Notes: generated by a model from the letters alone, not told the origin. Positions 7,555 to 16,953 are shown, numbered from the stretch's first letter. The stretch is 64,000 bases of DNA from Mycobacterium sp. ITM-2016-00318 (GCF_002968285.2 NZ_CP134400.1:2418001-2482000), one strand, 5' to 3'. A program made the numbers and translations.

Positions 7555-8433
7555 ATGACGACTGACTCAGCGCACTGGACGGTGCAGGCACTGCTCGACC
7601 TCTTCGACGTGAAACCCGAAGGCGAGAACCGCTTCGTCGCCGAGACCGGCCCCGCAGGCGAGGACGAGCGCCAGGTCGTCGAGGGCACGCAGGTGCTGGC
7701 GCAGATGATCGTTGCAGCGGCCAAGCGTTTCCCGCAGAAGTCGGTGCGATCGGTCTATGCCGTGTTCGCGCGTGCGGTGATGGTCGGCGCAGGACCGGTC
7801 GAAATCGAGATCGACGTCGTCAGCGAGGGTCGTTCGACGGCGACAGCGGTCATCGCGGCCAAACAGAACGGCAAGCGCTGCATCACGACGACGCTTCTCG
7901 CCGATGTGCCGACCGGCGATGTGATCCGCCATCACCTGCCCCGCCCGCAGGTCGCCGCGCCCGGGGACGCGAACGTCGCGGAGATGCCGATGGACGGCCG
8001 CGAGCTGCGGTTGGTCGACGTGGTCGACGTGAACAGCCCCGATGAGGTGGGCCCGCCGGAGCTGCACGCGTGGCTGCACTACGACCCGATTCCCGATCGC
8101 GACGACCTGGCCAAGGCACTGATCGCGTATTTCACCGGGCATCTGGGGATCTCGACGACCATGCGGGCACACGCGGGCATCGGCACCAGCCAGGCGCATC
8201 TGACGGTGTCGACGGCTCCGATGACGGTATCGGTCAGCTTCCACGAGCCGGTTACCTGGGACGGCTGGATCCTGTACACCCACGAAAGCACGCAGGTCGG
8301 TTCGGGGATGTCCTATGTGCGCGGTGCGGTGCACACCGAGGAGGGTGAGCTGATCGCGTCCTTCACCCAGGATGCGTTGATCCGTCCGCTGCGCACCACG
8401 GACACCTCGATCAAGCAGCAGTCCAGGCTGTAG
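7555..8433 (+). CDS. Acyl-CoA thioesterase (TesB-like, double hot-dog)
   Basis: Protein of 292 aa starting MTTDSAHWTVQALLDLFDVKPEGENRF. It has the layout of TesB/acyl-CoA thioesterase II proteins: a first hot-dog (VEGTQVLAQMIVAAAKRFPQKSVRSVYAVFARA, then EIEIDVVSEGRSTATAVIAAKQNGK) and a second one near residues 170-290, ending GEVLIASFTQDALIRP-like. It would hydrolyse acyl-CoA to free acid and CoA. It is divergent from tetR with an operator between them, consistent with the acyl-CoA theme of the neighbouring operon. GTG at 7543 is an alternative start. Confidence 0.8.
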   Translation: MTTDSAHWTVQALLDLFDVKPEGENRFVAETGPAGEDERQVVEGTQVLAQMIVAAAKRFPQKSVRSVYAVFARAVMVGAGPVEIEIDVVSEGRSTATAVIAAKQNGKRCITTTLLADVPTGDVIRHHLPRPQVAAPGDANVAEMPMDGRELRLVDVVDVNSPDEVGPPELHAWLHYDPIPDRDDLAKALIAYFTGHLGISTTMRAHAGIGTSQAHLTVSTAPMTVSVSFHEPVTWDGWILYTHESTQVGSGMSYVRGAVHTEEGELIASFTQDALIRPLRTTDTSIKQQSRL

Positions 8434-8525
8434 CGGTCGGAAACCAATCTTTACATATTTGTCGATAAGTGTCACGCTGTGATTTGTCTCCGCCCGGACA
8501 CCCGCTCGTCGAGATTGGAGCCGCT

Positions 8526-9104
8526 ATGTCGCCGCAGACCTTCCGCACGATCACTCGCGACGGCCGGAAAGCCGCTTCGACGGCCAGGTTCCGCGGGCGC
8601 GCGAGCACGGTGCTGCGGCATGAGATGACCGTGGTCGCGTCGAGCGTCGCGGATGTCGTCGCATCGACGGGTGGCTGGCTCTACGACCGCCGGATGGCGG
8701 GCTGGCGGGTCAACGTTCTTGTCGACGACCGGGCAGGTGAGCGGGCGCTGCGCATTCTCGGCGCCGTCGCATTCGACCTGAGCGGAGACCTCGAGGCGAT
8801 CAGCGACGACCCGGACCGCGCGGCCACGCTGGCAGTCGCTGCCGATGTGTACGCCGCCGATCGGCGGGTGCGTCGGTTCGTGTCGACATCGGATCCCACC
8901 CGCGCCGAAGTGGCGCTGTGGGGTGAGACCGCGACCCTCGTCAGAAGCGTCAGCCCCGTCACCTACCGCCTGAGTGCCGCAGCGCGGGCGTTCAAGGCGC
9001 AGGCGCTGGTGGCCGCCGGTGTCTCCGCAGAACCCGTGAAGGCCACAGAAGCGTTGTACCGCCGGGGCGTGACCGCGCTGGCGAGTGTGGCCGCTAGACC
9101 TTGA
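8526..9104 (+). CDS. Conserved hypothetical actinobacterial protein
   Basis: Protein of 192 aa starting MSPQTFRTITRDGRK; GGAG lies 5 nt upstream of the ATG. It is cytosolic-looking and alpha/beta mixed, with a strongly basic first 40 residues (RDGRKAASTARFRGRAS) and no membrane segment. The central part (VASTGGWLYDRRMAGWRVNVLVDDR, then LRILGAVAFDLS) is coherent and codon use is normal for the window, so it is a real gene. I do not recognise a family or function. Its last 11 bp overlap the convergent SDR gene. Confidence 0.65.
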   Translation: MSPQTFRTITRDGRKAASTARFRGRASTVLRHEMTVVASSVADVVASTGGWLYDRRMAGWRVNVLVDDRAGERALRILGAVAFDLSGDLEAISDDPDRAATLAVAADVYAADRRVRRFVSTSDPTRAEVALWGETATLVRSVSPVTYRLSAAARAFKAQALVAAGVSAEPVKATEALYRRGVTALASVAARP

Positions 9105-9918
9105 GATAACCCTTGTCCGCAGGAATCTGCGCCGCGGTCACCAGAGACGACGCATCGCCGGCGAGCCACACCACGATGTCCGACACGAGGTCGGGTGAGG
9201 CGAGCGAATCGGTCGGCAGTGCGCCGGGTGAGAAGCTGTGGATGAAATTCTGGTGGTCGGCGAACATCTGCCACATCGACGCGTCGTTGCCCATCGGGGT
9301 GTCGGTGCCGTACGGATGCACCGAGTTGACCCGAATTCCGAACTCGCCCAACTCAACCGCAAGGGAGTTCGTCAATCCGACGACGCCGAACTTGCTCGCA
9401 CAGTAGTGCCCGCAACCCGGCACGGCCTTGACGCCCGCCGCCGAGCTGATGGTGATGATCGATCCGCCGTTGCCCGCCTCGATCATCGGTGGCACGACGG
9501 CCTTGACCGTGTTCCACAATCCGGTCAGATTGATGTCGATGACGTCCTGCCACTGTTGAGGCGAAATCTCCCACAGCCGACCCCAATTGAGCACGCCTGC
9601 GTTGGCGACCACGATGTCGAGACGGCCGAACTCCTCGATCGCGTCGGCCACCACGCGTTGCTGGGCGGCGAGATCGCGGATGTCGGCCTCTTCGGCGCGA
9701 ATCTTTCGGCCCTCGCCTTCGACGAGGTTCACCGTCTCGGCGAGGTCGGCCGGTTCGGCTGGTGGGTAGCCGTTGTGTTCGGCGACCGGACGGCATGCGT
9801 CGATGGCGATGATGTCGGCGCCCGCGCGAGCCAGTCGGACGCAGTGAGAACGCCCCTGCCCGCGAGCGGCCCCGGTGACGTAGGCGACCTTGCCTGCCAG
9901 CGGTGTGTTTTCAGCCAT
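9094..9918 (-). CDS. Mycofactocin-coupled SDR family oxidoreductase
   Basis: Protein of 274 aa starting MAENTPLAGKVAYVTGAARGQG. It has the TGxxxGxG cofactor motif in the form GAARGQGRSH, the catalytic serine region ISSAAG, the YCASK active site (Tyr-x-x-x-Lys) and NANAG-type VVANAGV. The extra loop after the second strand (RPVAEHNGYPPAEPADLAETVNLV) is typical of the mycofactocin-associated SDR subfamily, which keeps its NAD bound and passes electrons to mycofactocin. No mycofactocin biosynthesis genes are in the window. It overlaps the upstream DinB-like gene by 8 bp; an ATG at 9927 is also possible. Confidence 0.85.
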   Translation of the reverse strand: MAENTPLAGKVAYVTGAARGQGRSHCVRLARAGADIIAIDACRPVAEHNGYPPAEPADLAETVNLVEGEGRKIRAEEADIRDLAAQQRVVADAIEEFGRLDIVVANAGVLNWGRLWEISPQQWQDVIDINLTGLWNTVKAVVPPMIEAGNGGSIITISSAAGVKAVPGCGHYCASKFGVVGLTNSLAVELGEFGIRVNSVHPYGTDTPMGNDASMWQMFADHQNFIHSFSPGALPTDSLASPDLVSDIVVWLAGDASSLVTAAQIPADKGYLKV

Positions 9919-10429
9919 GATCGACATCGTGCGCGTGGTGAACGACGTCATGCAAGTGGTAGACCGCGATGGAGGCGATGGTGAACTCGCTGCCGTTGCT
10001 GCGAATCCCGCGTCGTGACCACGCGTCGGGCAGGATGCGCTCGTAGGTGTCGGCGACAACGCGTGCCGCCTCGACGAGTTCGGATGTGACGACGACGGGA
10101 TCCTGGGAGCCGTAGTCGTCCTCGATCGCCGTCGCGTCCTGATCCCAATTGGGGAAACGTGGATCGTCCTGGCCGAGCATCATCACGACGCGCTCGTTGA
10201 AGATCCGGTGCACATCGCGGATGTGGCACCCGTACTCGAGCGCCGACCACACCGTCGGCCGCGGCCGCACGGTGGCATCGGCGGTGCTGAGGCGACGCGG
10301 CCATTCGTCCGCGTCGGCCAGGATGTGGCCGGCCACGTCGGTGTGCTCGACCGTTGACCCGTCGAAACCGCACTCTGGGCATTGCTGCGAGATGACCCAG
10401 GTCCAGTCCTTGGTGTCGGGCTCGATCAT
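9911..10429 (-). CDS. DinB/maleylpyruvate-isomerase-like protein
   Basis: Protein of 172 aa. It has the helical DinB-superfamily layout with three histidine-bearing regions: VEHTDVAGHI, WSALEYGCHIRDVHRIF and a C-terminal YHLHDVVHHAHDVDHG, which could form the usual metal site. Relatives bind mycothiol or a divalent metal and act as isomerases or transferases. An N-terminal CPECGFDGS adds a CxxC pair. It sits in a tight three-gene run (MBL-fold gene, this gene, SDR), with an ATGA overlap with the MBL-fold gene at 10426-10429. Confidence 0.7.
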   Translation of the reverse strand: MIEPDTKDWTWVISQQCPECGFDGSTVEHTDVAGHILADADEWPRRLSTADATVRPRPTVWSALEYGCHIRDVHRIFNERVVMMLGQDDPRFPNWDQDATAIEDDYGSQDPVVVTSELVEAARVVADTYERILPDAWSRRGIRSNGSEFTIASIAVYHLHDVVHHAHDVDHG

Positions 10430-11103
10430 GCCGTCAGTGTGGCAGCCGCCCGCGAGAGCCGATCACCGGCTCCCGAGGCAATCGGCTCGCCGTGCCCGAA
10501 GCAGGCGGTCTCGACGTCGAGCGCAGCCAACCGCTGAAACGACGCGACGGTGCGGGCCCGGTCCTGGTTGAACGTGCCGAGCATCACCGAGCCGACATTG
10601 GCGATGGTGTCGCCTGTGAAGAGCACGCGGTGCTCGGGCAGGTAGACCGCGATGCTTCCCTCGGTGTGTCCGGGGATTGCGAGGACCTGCGCACCACCGC
10701 CGAAGTCGAGCACGTCGCCGTCGATCAGCTCGCGATCGACGTGCACCGGGGGAGCGGTGCGTGGCAGCCCGGCCGAAACGCGTTCGTATATCGGCAACTC
10801 CCAGTCTTCGAATACAGCAGGCGACATGTCGGCTTGGCCGCGAATGACGGCGGCGTCGCCCGCCCCGGCCAGCACGGTGGCCCCCGTCGACTCACGCAGT
10901 TCGGCCGCCGAACCGGTGTGGTCGGCATGGCCGTGGGTCAGCACCATCCGGTCGATCCCCGGTACGGCCGCTGCGATCTCGGCACCCGAACCCGGAGCGC
11001 CGGTGTCGATGAGGGTGGCCGAGTGGCCGTCTCGCCAGACGTAGACCTGCCAGCCGTTCACCCGCAACATCGTCAGGTTCGGCGTGACGGTCAGCGTTTC
11101 CAT
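10426..11103 (-). CDS. MBL-fold metallo-hydrolase
   Basis: Protein of 225 aa. The metal motif is THGHADH (His57, His59, Asp61, His62), followed by IPGHTEGSIAVYLPEHRVLFTGD with the next ligands (His and Asp) and a final FGHGEP. This is the glyoxalase-II/metallo-beta-lactamase fold binding two metals, so a hydrolase is expected, but the substrate is unknown. It is the first gene of the leftward run ending in the SDR, and is divergent from the cyclase-ATPase gene. Confidence 0.85.
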   Translation of the reverse strand: METLTVTPNLTMLRVNGWQVYVWRDGHSATLIDTGAPGSGAEIAAAVPGIDRMVLTHGHADHTGSAAELRESTGATVLAGAGDAAVIRGQADMSPAVFEDWELPIYERVSAGLPRTAPPVHVDRELIDGDVLDFGGGAQVLAIPGHTEGSIAVYLPEHRVLFTGDTIANVGSVMLGTFNQDRARTVASFQRLAALDVETACFGHGEPIASGAGDRLSRAAATLTA

Positions 11104-11180
11104 CGTTCGACCGTATGGCCGGGACAGTCGCTGTCGAAAGCAGGTTCGCTGTCGGCGAATCGTGGCACCATGTCGACGTG

Positions 11181-13814
11181 GTGCCCAAACCCTCAGGGGT
11201 GGTGACGTTCCTGTTCACCGATATCGAGGGCTCGACCCGTCGGTGGGAGTCGGACGCGTGTTCGATGCGGCGAGCGATGGTCGCTCACGACGAGGTCATG
11301 CGTGACACCGTTGCGGCGCACGACGGTTGGTTGTTCAAGCACACCGGTGATGGGGTATGCGCGGCGTTCGCCTCCCCCCGCTCCGCCGTCGACGCCGCGA
11401 TCGACGCGCAGCGTGCTCTGGAGTTGCCAGTGCGGATGGGTATCGCGACTGGCGAGGCGGACCTGCGCGGCGAGGACTACTTCGGCACCGCGCTGAGCCG
11501 CGTCGCACGCGTGATGTCGGCCGGCCACGGCGGCCAGATCCTGGTGGACGGTGTCACCGCGCAACTGCTCACGGGCGTCGATCTGGTTGCCATGGGCTCT
11601 CGGCGGCTGCGCGACATCGTCAGGCCGGTCGAGGTGTTCCAGGTGCAGGCGGGTGGTCTGCGCTCGGATTTCCCGCCGCTGAAGACAGGCGAGTCGATGC
11701 CGGGCAACCTGAGGCCGCCGACCACGCGGCTGATCGGCCGCGGGTCGGAGCTTGTCGACATCGCGTCGGCACTCAAGGCAAACCAGCTGGTCACGCTGAC
11801 CGGCGTGGGCGGGGTCGGCAAGACTCGGCTCGCGCTTGACGTGGCAGCCCGGGCGGCATCAGATTTCCCCGACGGCGTATGGGTCATCGAGCTGGCGGCG
11901 GTCACCGATCCGGCAGCGGTGTCCGACGCCGTGGCGGCAGTGCTCGGTATCACTCACCGGCCGGGCATGACGCTGACCGACAGCATCGCCTCGGCGCTGG
12001 CGGGGCGGTCGCGTCTACTGCTTTTCGACAACTGTGAGCATGTTGTGAGCGCGGCCGCCGATATTGTCGAGGCGATCCTCTCGCGCTCAACCACCGTCAA
12101 GATCCTCGCGACCAGCCGCGAGGGCCTTCGGGTGGCCGACGAACGACTGTGGCCGGTGCCGTCGCTGGATACGGAAAGCGCATCGGACTCCGCGGCGGCA
12201 ACGTTGTTCACCGAGCGTGCGGAAGCCGCGGTGCCGGGTGTCAGCTTGGAAGCGTCTGCGGTGCACGAGATCTGCCTACGTCTCGACGGAATCCCATTGG
12301 CTATCGAGCTGGCCGCGTCACGCATCGTGTCGATGACGGTGACCGAGGTGCGCGACCGACTCAACGATCGGTTCCGGCTCTTGGTCGGATCTCGTCGTGG
12401 GCTCGAGCGCCATCAGACACTGCGGCACGCCGTGCAGTGGTCCTACGACCTCCTCGAAGGTGACGAGCAGATGCTGCTCAAGCGGTGTGCGGTATTCGCA
12501 GGCGGGTTCGATCTTGCGGGGGCGTGCGCAGTGGCCGACTCCGACGACGAGTTTGCGATCATGGACCTTCTCGACGCATTGGTGCGCAAGTCATTACTGA
12601 TTGTCGACAGGTCAACGGGTTGCACCCGATTCTCGATGCTGGAGACCATTCGGCAGTTCGCCGAAGATCAGCTCGTCGCTGACGGACTCGCAGACGTTGC
12701 CCGCGATGCACACTCGCGATTCTTCGGCGGCCTCGAAGCCGATGTCGTCGCGCTGTGGGACAGTCCGCGACAGCGTGCGGCCTACGACTGGTTCGCCAGC
12801 GAGCTTGCGAACCTTCGCATCGCGTTTCGGTGGGCCACCGACAGGGGCGACATCGACACCGCCGCCACCATCGTCGAATACGCGTTCATCGGCACCATGA
12901 TTGAACAGTACGAACCGGCGGGCTGGGCCGAGGAGCTCATCGAACCGGCGAAGGCTGCCGACCACCCGAAGCTCGCGACCATGTACATGGTTGCCTGTCA
13001 ATGTGGTTGGGTCGGCCGAGTAGAGGACGCGATTCGGTACAGCGAAAACGGTGTCAAGTTGCTCGGAAAAGACCCCTACGACAGATCCCCGCTGCACTAC
13101 GAGGCAACCTTGGGTAGCCCCTACATAGCGCCCGGTCTGCCCGAACGGTGGCAAGCAGTCGCACGGCAGATACTGGAGCAGATCGAGGACAACCACGGAC
13201 ATACCCGCGCTTCGTTGGTCATGGCACTGGCCCTCGGTGGCGCACATGAGGAGGCGATGGTCCTGACGGACGGACTCGTCGAATTGGCCGAATCCACTCA
13301 CAATCCCTTCTCGCTCGCGCAAGTGCTCGTCGCCGTCGCATTGGCTTACCGCTATTCGGATCCGCATACCGCGCTGGAAGCCCTGCGGCGTGCACTGGCG
13401 ATCGCTCAAGACAGTGGCAATCGATTCATCGAATCACACGTCGCGGTGACGCTGGCTCCGCTCGAGGCGCAACACGGCTCACCGGACGCGGCGTTGGGCT
13501 GTCTGAGGCTGGCGATCTCCAACTACCTCGATTCGGGGAACACCGCGACGTTGCACAGTCCGCTGGCGAACCTTTCGAGCCTATTGCACCAACTCGGTCA
13601 TCATGAAGCTGCGGCCTCCATCGCAGAGTTCGCCGACGACCCGCTGACCCGCATAGCCTTCTCCCAAATCACCACGACCATCGCGCAACTGCGGGCGTTG
13701 CTCGGTGTTGATCGCTACGAGACGCTCGCAGGAATCGGCAGTGCGATGACCAACGCCGAGATGGCGAATTACGCCTTCGCGCAGATCGACTTGGCCCGCG
13801 CCCAACTGCGCTGA
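11181..13814 (+). CDS. Class III adenylate cyclase-like / NB-ARC-type ATPase signalling protein
   Basis: Protein of ~877 aa. Residues 1-155 are a class III nucleotide cyclase domain with both metal aspartates (FTDIEGST, Asp14; KHTGDG, Asp57), but the catalytic Asn that normally precedes the transition-state Arg is Ser (ALSRVAR, Ser106/Arg110), so activity is doubtful. Residues ~185-450 are a STAND/AP-ATPase module with P-loop GVGGVGKT (208-215) and Walker B LLLFDNCEH. The rest is helical repeats (TPR-like). No C-terminal LuxR helix-turn-helix is visible, unlike some mycobacterial relatives. The GTG at 11181 starts just before the domain and leaves ~77 bp to the divergent gene; an ATG at 11115 is the alternative. 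Confidence 0.75.
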   Translation: MPKPSGVVTFLFTDIEGSTRRWESDACSMRRAMVAHDEVMRDTVAAHDGWLFKHTGDGVCAAFASPRSAVDAAIDAQRALELPVRMGIATGEADLRGEDYFGTALSRVARVMSAGHGGQILVDGVTAQLLTGVDLVAMGSRRLRDIVRPVEVFQVQAGGLRSDFPPLKTGESMPGNLRPPTTRLIGRGSELVDIASALKANQLVTLTGVGGVGKTRLALDVAARAASDFPDGVWVIELAAVTDPAAVSDAVAAVLGITHRPGMTLTDSIASALAGRSRLLLFDNCEHVVSAAADIVEAILSRSTTVKILATSREGLRVADERLWPVPSLDTESASDSAAATLFTERAEAAVPGVSLEASAVHEICLRLDGIPLAIELAASRIVSMTVTEVRDRLNDRFRLLVGSRRGLERHQTLRHAVQWSYDLLEGDEQMLLKRCAVFAGGFDLAGACAVADSDDEFAIMDLLDALVRKSLLIVDRSTGCTRFSMLETIRQFAEDQLVADGLADVARDAHSRFFGGLEADVVALWDSPRQRAAYDWFASELANLRIAFRWATDRGDIDTAATIVEYAFIGTMIEQYEPAGWAEELIEPAKAADHPKLATMYMVACQCGWVGRVEDAIRYSENGVKLLGKDPYDRSPLHYEATLGSPYIAPGLPERWQAVARQILEQIEDNHGHTRASLVMALALGGAHEEAMVLTDGLVELAESTHNPFSLAQVLVAVALAYRYSDPHTALEALRRALAIAQDSGNRFIESHVAVTLAPLEAQHGSPDAALGCLRLAISNYLDSGNTATLHSPLANLSSLLHQLGHHEAAASIAEFADDPLTRIAFSQITTTIAQLRALLGVDRYETLAGIGSAMTNAEMANYAFAQIDLARAQLR

Positions 13815-13859
13815 CGCTGACCAAAACGCGGAAAACTCGCTGAATAGCGGTTATGCGGG

Positions 13860-13871
13860 TTGTGCGCACAA
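13860..13871. repeat. 12-bp palindrome upstream of a secreted-protein gene
   Basis: TTGTGCGCACAA is a perfect palindrome ~75 bp before the start at 13946. It is a possible regulator site, with no other copy noticed in the window. Confidence 0.3.
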
Positions 13872-13945
13872 GCGCGCCACGATGCGCCCGGATCCATAAC
13901 TTCATTCCTGTCCCAGCTACATCGGAGCTACTCAGGAGAACTGAT

Positions 13946-14389
13946 ATGAACACAACCGCATCGCGTGGCGTCATCGGGTGGGTTGCCGCGCCCGTAGCCG
14001 CCGCAGGCATCTTCGCAAGCACATTGGGCATGTCCGCCGTCGCCCATGCGGCGACGGCGGTCCCCGGTGTCAACACGCGCACCTCGGGAATGGTGCTGTC
14101 CAAGGAGTACACCTCTGAGCAGAAAGAGGAGCACGGCGGGCCCGCGAAGGCCATCGATTCGCAGCTGCAGCAGGAGGCGGCGCAGCCCGACAGCCCTGCC
14201 AAGCAGGAGGCCAATGAACTGCGGGGCGACATCAAGGCCGAAGAAGTCAAAGAGGACGCGCTCAACAAGGTCGAGTCGTTGGCGAATGTCCAGACGCCGG
14301 AGCCGAAATCGCATGCTTACGTGTTGAAGAACCCGGTGCACAAGCACCTGGGAATGATGAAGGCCGGCTTTTCGCAGGTGGCGCGTTGA
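13946..14389 (+). CDS. Small secreted protein, Glu/Lys-rich
   Basis: Protein of 147 aa starting MNTTASRGVIGWVAAPVAAAG; AGGAGA lies ~8 nt upstream. An N-terminal signal peptide with a hydrophobic core and an AHA/AT cleavage site (around residue 33) predicts export. The mature part is hydrophilic, rich in Glu, Lys and Gln, and probably helical (EQKEEHGGPAKAIDSQLQQEAAQ, then GDIKAEEVKEDALNKVESL). There is no cysteine and no recognised domain. Its role is unknown; it stands alone with its own upstream region. Confidence 0.65.
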   Translation: MNTTASRGVIGWVAAPVAAAGIFASTLGMSAVAHAATAVPGVNTRTSGMVLSKEYTSEQKEEHGGPAKAIDSQLQQEAAQPDSPAKQEANELRGDIKAEEVKEDALNKVESLANVQTPEPKSHAYVLKNPVHKHLGMMKAGFSQVAR

Positions 14390-14401
14390 GCCGATCCGGG
14401 T

Positions 14402-16036
14402 TCAGCGAGCCGACAGCGTCGCCTTGAGAACATCGAGCGGCAGCCCACCGAGATCGAGCGCGCGGCGGTGGAATTCCTTCAAAGGCACTCCACCGCCGAC
14501 GATTTCGTCACGCAGCTGCTGCCAGATCCGTTGCCCGACCGCGTACGACGGAGCCTGACCGGGCCAGCCTAGGTAGCGGTCAAGCTCGAACCGGAGGTTG
14601 GCCTCCTTCATCGCGCTATGCGACTGCAGGAAAACCCAGGCTCTGTCGGCGTCCCAGATGCCGCCGTCGGGTGCTGTCATACCGCAGTGCACGCCGATGT
14701 CGATCACCACGCGCGCGGCCCGGAACCGTTGCGCATCAAGCATTCCCATCCGATTACCTGCGTCGTCGAGCCACCCGAGCTCGGCCATCAGTCGCTCGGC
14801 GTACAGCGCCCAGCCCTCGCCGTGCCCCGACACCCAGCAACCCAGTCGACGCCAGCGATTGAGCTGGTCGGCCAACACCACGGCGCGCCCGATCTGCAGG
14901 TGGTGTCCAGGAACGCCCTCGTGGAAGACGGTGGTGGTCTCCTGCCAGGTGTGAAATGTGTCGACGCCCGGTGGCACCGACCACCACATCCGGCCGGGCC
15001 TGGTCAGGTCCTCCGACGGGCCGGTGTAGTAGATCCCCCCGGTATGGGTCGGCGCGATCCGGCATTCCAGGCTTCGTAGCGGCTCAGCGATCTCGAAATG
15101 CGTGTCCGCCAATGCGTCCACCACCCGGTCTGACAGTTCCTGCATCCAGGCCTGCAGGTTATCGGTGCCCTCGACGACGTAGCGCGGCTCGTCGTCGAGG
15201 CGGCGGAGCGCCTCGGCCACCGACGATTCCGGATAGAGCCGGTGGGCGACGGATTCCTGTTCGGCCACAATGGCTTCCAGACGTTGCAGGCCCCATGCGT
15301 AGGTTTCGTCGAAGTCGATCTCTGCGCCGAGGTAGACCCGGGAGAACAGCCGGTAGGCGTCGCGGCCGAACGCGTCGTCGCCACGGGCGTGCGGACCGAC
15401 CTCCTCGCGCAGCGTGGCAGCCAATTCGCTGTAGGCGCCCGCCGCCGCTACGGCATGTTCATGGAGTTCGGCGTGCAGCGCGTCGTTGCCGGGTGCGGCG
15501 TCGGCGACCATGTCGAGAAACAGCTGCTGGATCGTCCCCGCCTGCTCGATACCGCGAGCTACCTGGCGGACCGCGGGCGGCCGCCCCGCCGCGACCGCTG
15601 CGCGAAGCGAGGCCGCGTAGCCCGTGACGCGGTCGGGCACCCGCGACATGCGCCTGCTGATCATGCGCCAGTCGTCCTCGGTGTCGGTGGACATCAGGTC
15701 GAACACATCGCGCATCGACTGCAGCGGCGACGCGATCACGTTGAGCTCGCCGACGTCGAGCCCCGCATCGTTCAGTTCGACTTGAATGTCGAGTCGTTCC
15801 CGCATCGCCGCGACGGTGACGGCATCGACGTCGTCGTCCGGCGCGACGCCGTCCAGTTCGCGCAGGGTGGCGCGGGCGGCGTCGGCACGCGCGGTCACGG
15901 CGTCGGGGGAGTAGTCGGTGATTTCGTCATCGAAGCCGGCGATGCCCATTTCCGTTGCCGCGCAGGGATCGAGCGCGGCAAAGGTCGCAAGATAGTCCTC
16001 TGCTACGGCATCGACTCCGGTGGCGCGCCTACCCAA
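14402..16036 (-). CDS. DUF885 family zinc peptidase-like protein
   Basis: Protein of 544 aa beginning LGRRATGVDAVAEDYLATFAALDP. The DUF885 hallmark HEGVPGHHLQ (HExxxGHH) is present in the C-terminal half, with CWVSGHGEGWALYAERL and QSHSAMKEANLRFELDRYLGWPGQAPSYAVG as in the family. DUF885 proteins are metallopeptidase-fold (M32/M2-like) and cytosolic; the substrate is unknown. The start is the TTG at 16036, overlapping the stop of the upstream metallopeptidase gene (TTGGGTAG); the longer open frame up to 16210 runs antiparallel in sense to no known N-terminus and lies inside the neighbour. This overlap implies coupled translation of two predicted peptidases. Confidence 0.8.
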   Translation of the reverse strand: MGRRATGVDAVAEDYLATFAALDPCAATEMGIAGFDDEITDYSPDAVTARADAARATLRELDGVAPDDDVDAVTVAAMRERLDIQVELNDAGLDVGELNVIASPLQSMRDVFDLMSTDTEDDWRMISRRMSRVPDRVTGYAASLRAAVAAGRPPAVRQVARGIEQAGTIQQLFLDMVADAAPGNDALHAELHEHAVAAAGAYSELAATLREEVGPHARGDDAFGRDAYRLFSRVYLGAEIDFDETYAWGLQRLEAIVAEQESVAHRLYPESSVAEALRRLDDEPRYVVEGTDNLQAWMQELSDRVVDALADTHFEIAEPLRSLECRIAPTHTGGIYYTGPSEDLTRPGRMWWSVPPGVDTFHTWQETTTVFHEGVPGHHLQIGRAVVLADQLNRWRRLGCWVSGHGEGWALYAERLMAELGWLDDAGNRMGMLDAQRFRAARVVIDIGVHCGMTAPDGGIWDADRAWVFLQSHSAMKEANLRFELDRYLGWPGQAPSYAVGQRIWQQLRDEIVGGGVPLKEFHRRALDLGGLPLDVLKATLSAR

Positions 16037-16922
16037 GGTCGCGCGTTGTGAAGGTGTTGCACTTGTTCGGATCGCCGGTCTGGTATCCGATCGTGAACCA
16101 CTTCTGTCGTTGCTCGGATGATCCGTGCGTCCACGACTCGGGATTGACCCGGCCCGTGGCCTGCTCCTGGATCCGGTCGTCGCCGACGGAGGCGGCGGCC
16201 GACAGCGCATCCCTGATGTTGTCGTCGGTCAGCGGCTTGAGGAACGGCACATCGGTGCCCTCCTGCTTCGTGATCGCCGCGTAATGCGCCCACACGCCCG
16301 CGTAGCAGTCGGCCTGCAGTTCGGTGCGCACGCCGCTGCCCGTGGGGCCCTGGGCGCCCTGCTGCGCCCGCCCGAGCGTGCCCTGCAAATTCTGCACGTG
16401 ATGCCCGAACTCGTGGGCGACGACGTACTCCTGCGCCAATGGTCCTCCGCTGGAACCGAACTGGGTCTTCAGGACCTCGAAGAAATCGGTGTCGAAGTAC
16501 GCGGTCCGGTCGACGGGGCAGTAGAACGGCCCGACATCGCTGGTCGCCGGACCGCACCGGGTGTCGACCGAGCCGCTGAACAGCTCCACGCGCGGACGGG
16601 TGTAGCCGCGTAGCAACTGTTCCCACACCGCATCGAGGGAATTGCCGGTCGCCACCACGCGGCACTGGGGGATCGTGTTGGCGTCCTCTCCGGTCTTGCA
16701 CTGGCTGAGGTCGAATCCCGGGGCGGCGTAACCCTGGTCGGCGTAGGCCCCCTGATCCTGCGGGATCACCGAGCCCGGGTTCACCCCGAGCAGCAGCGCG
16801 ACCACCACGATGAGCAGGCCGCCGAAGCCTCCGCCGATCGCCATTCCGCGACCCGGTCCTCGGCCACCTCCGCTGCTCGACGTGGTGCTGGTGTCGATCT
16901 GCATACCCTCGTTGAAGGTCAT
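16029..16922 (-). CDS. Neutral zinc metallopeptidase, YpfJ/Rv2575 family
   Basis: Protein of 297 aa. A Gly/Ser-rich cytosolic N-terminus is followed by one membrane segment (GLLIVVVALLLGV, ~35-47) and an external catalytic domain with HEFGHHVQ (His170, Glu171, His174). Paired cysteines (Cys123/Cys135 region) suggest a disulfide. This matches the neutral zinc metallopeptidase family (YpfJ; Rv2575 in M. tuberculosis). It lies upstream of DUF885 with an 8-bp overlap, and its start is only 31 bp from the divergent carboxylesterase. Confidence 0.88.
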   Translation of the reverse strand: MTFNEGMQIDTSTTSSSGGGRGPGRGMAIGGGFGGLLIVVVALLLGVNPGSVIPQDQGAYADQGYAAPGFDLSQCKTGEDANTIPQCRVVATGNSLDAVWEQLLRGYTRPRVELFSGSVDTRCGPATSDVGPFYCPVDRTAYFDTDFFEVLKTQFGSSGGPLAQEYVVAHEFGHHVQNLQGTLGRAQQGAQGPTGSGVRTELQADCYAGVWAHYAAITKQEGTDVPFLKPLTDDNIRDALSAAASVGDDRIQEQATGRVNPESWTHGSSEQRQKWFTIGYQTGDPNKCNTFTTRDLG

Positions 16923-16941
16923 GGCTGCCAGCTTTGCACAC

Positions 16942-16953
16942 TACGATTCGGGT
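16942..16953 (+). promoter_or_regulatory. Leaderless -10 element for the carboxylesterase gene
   Basis: TACGAT at 16942-16947 has the mycobacterial TANNNT form and its last T is 7 nt before the GTG at 16954, the spacing expected if transcription starts at the start codon. Confidence 0.5.
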
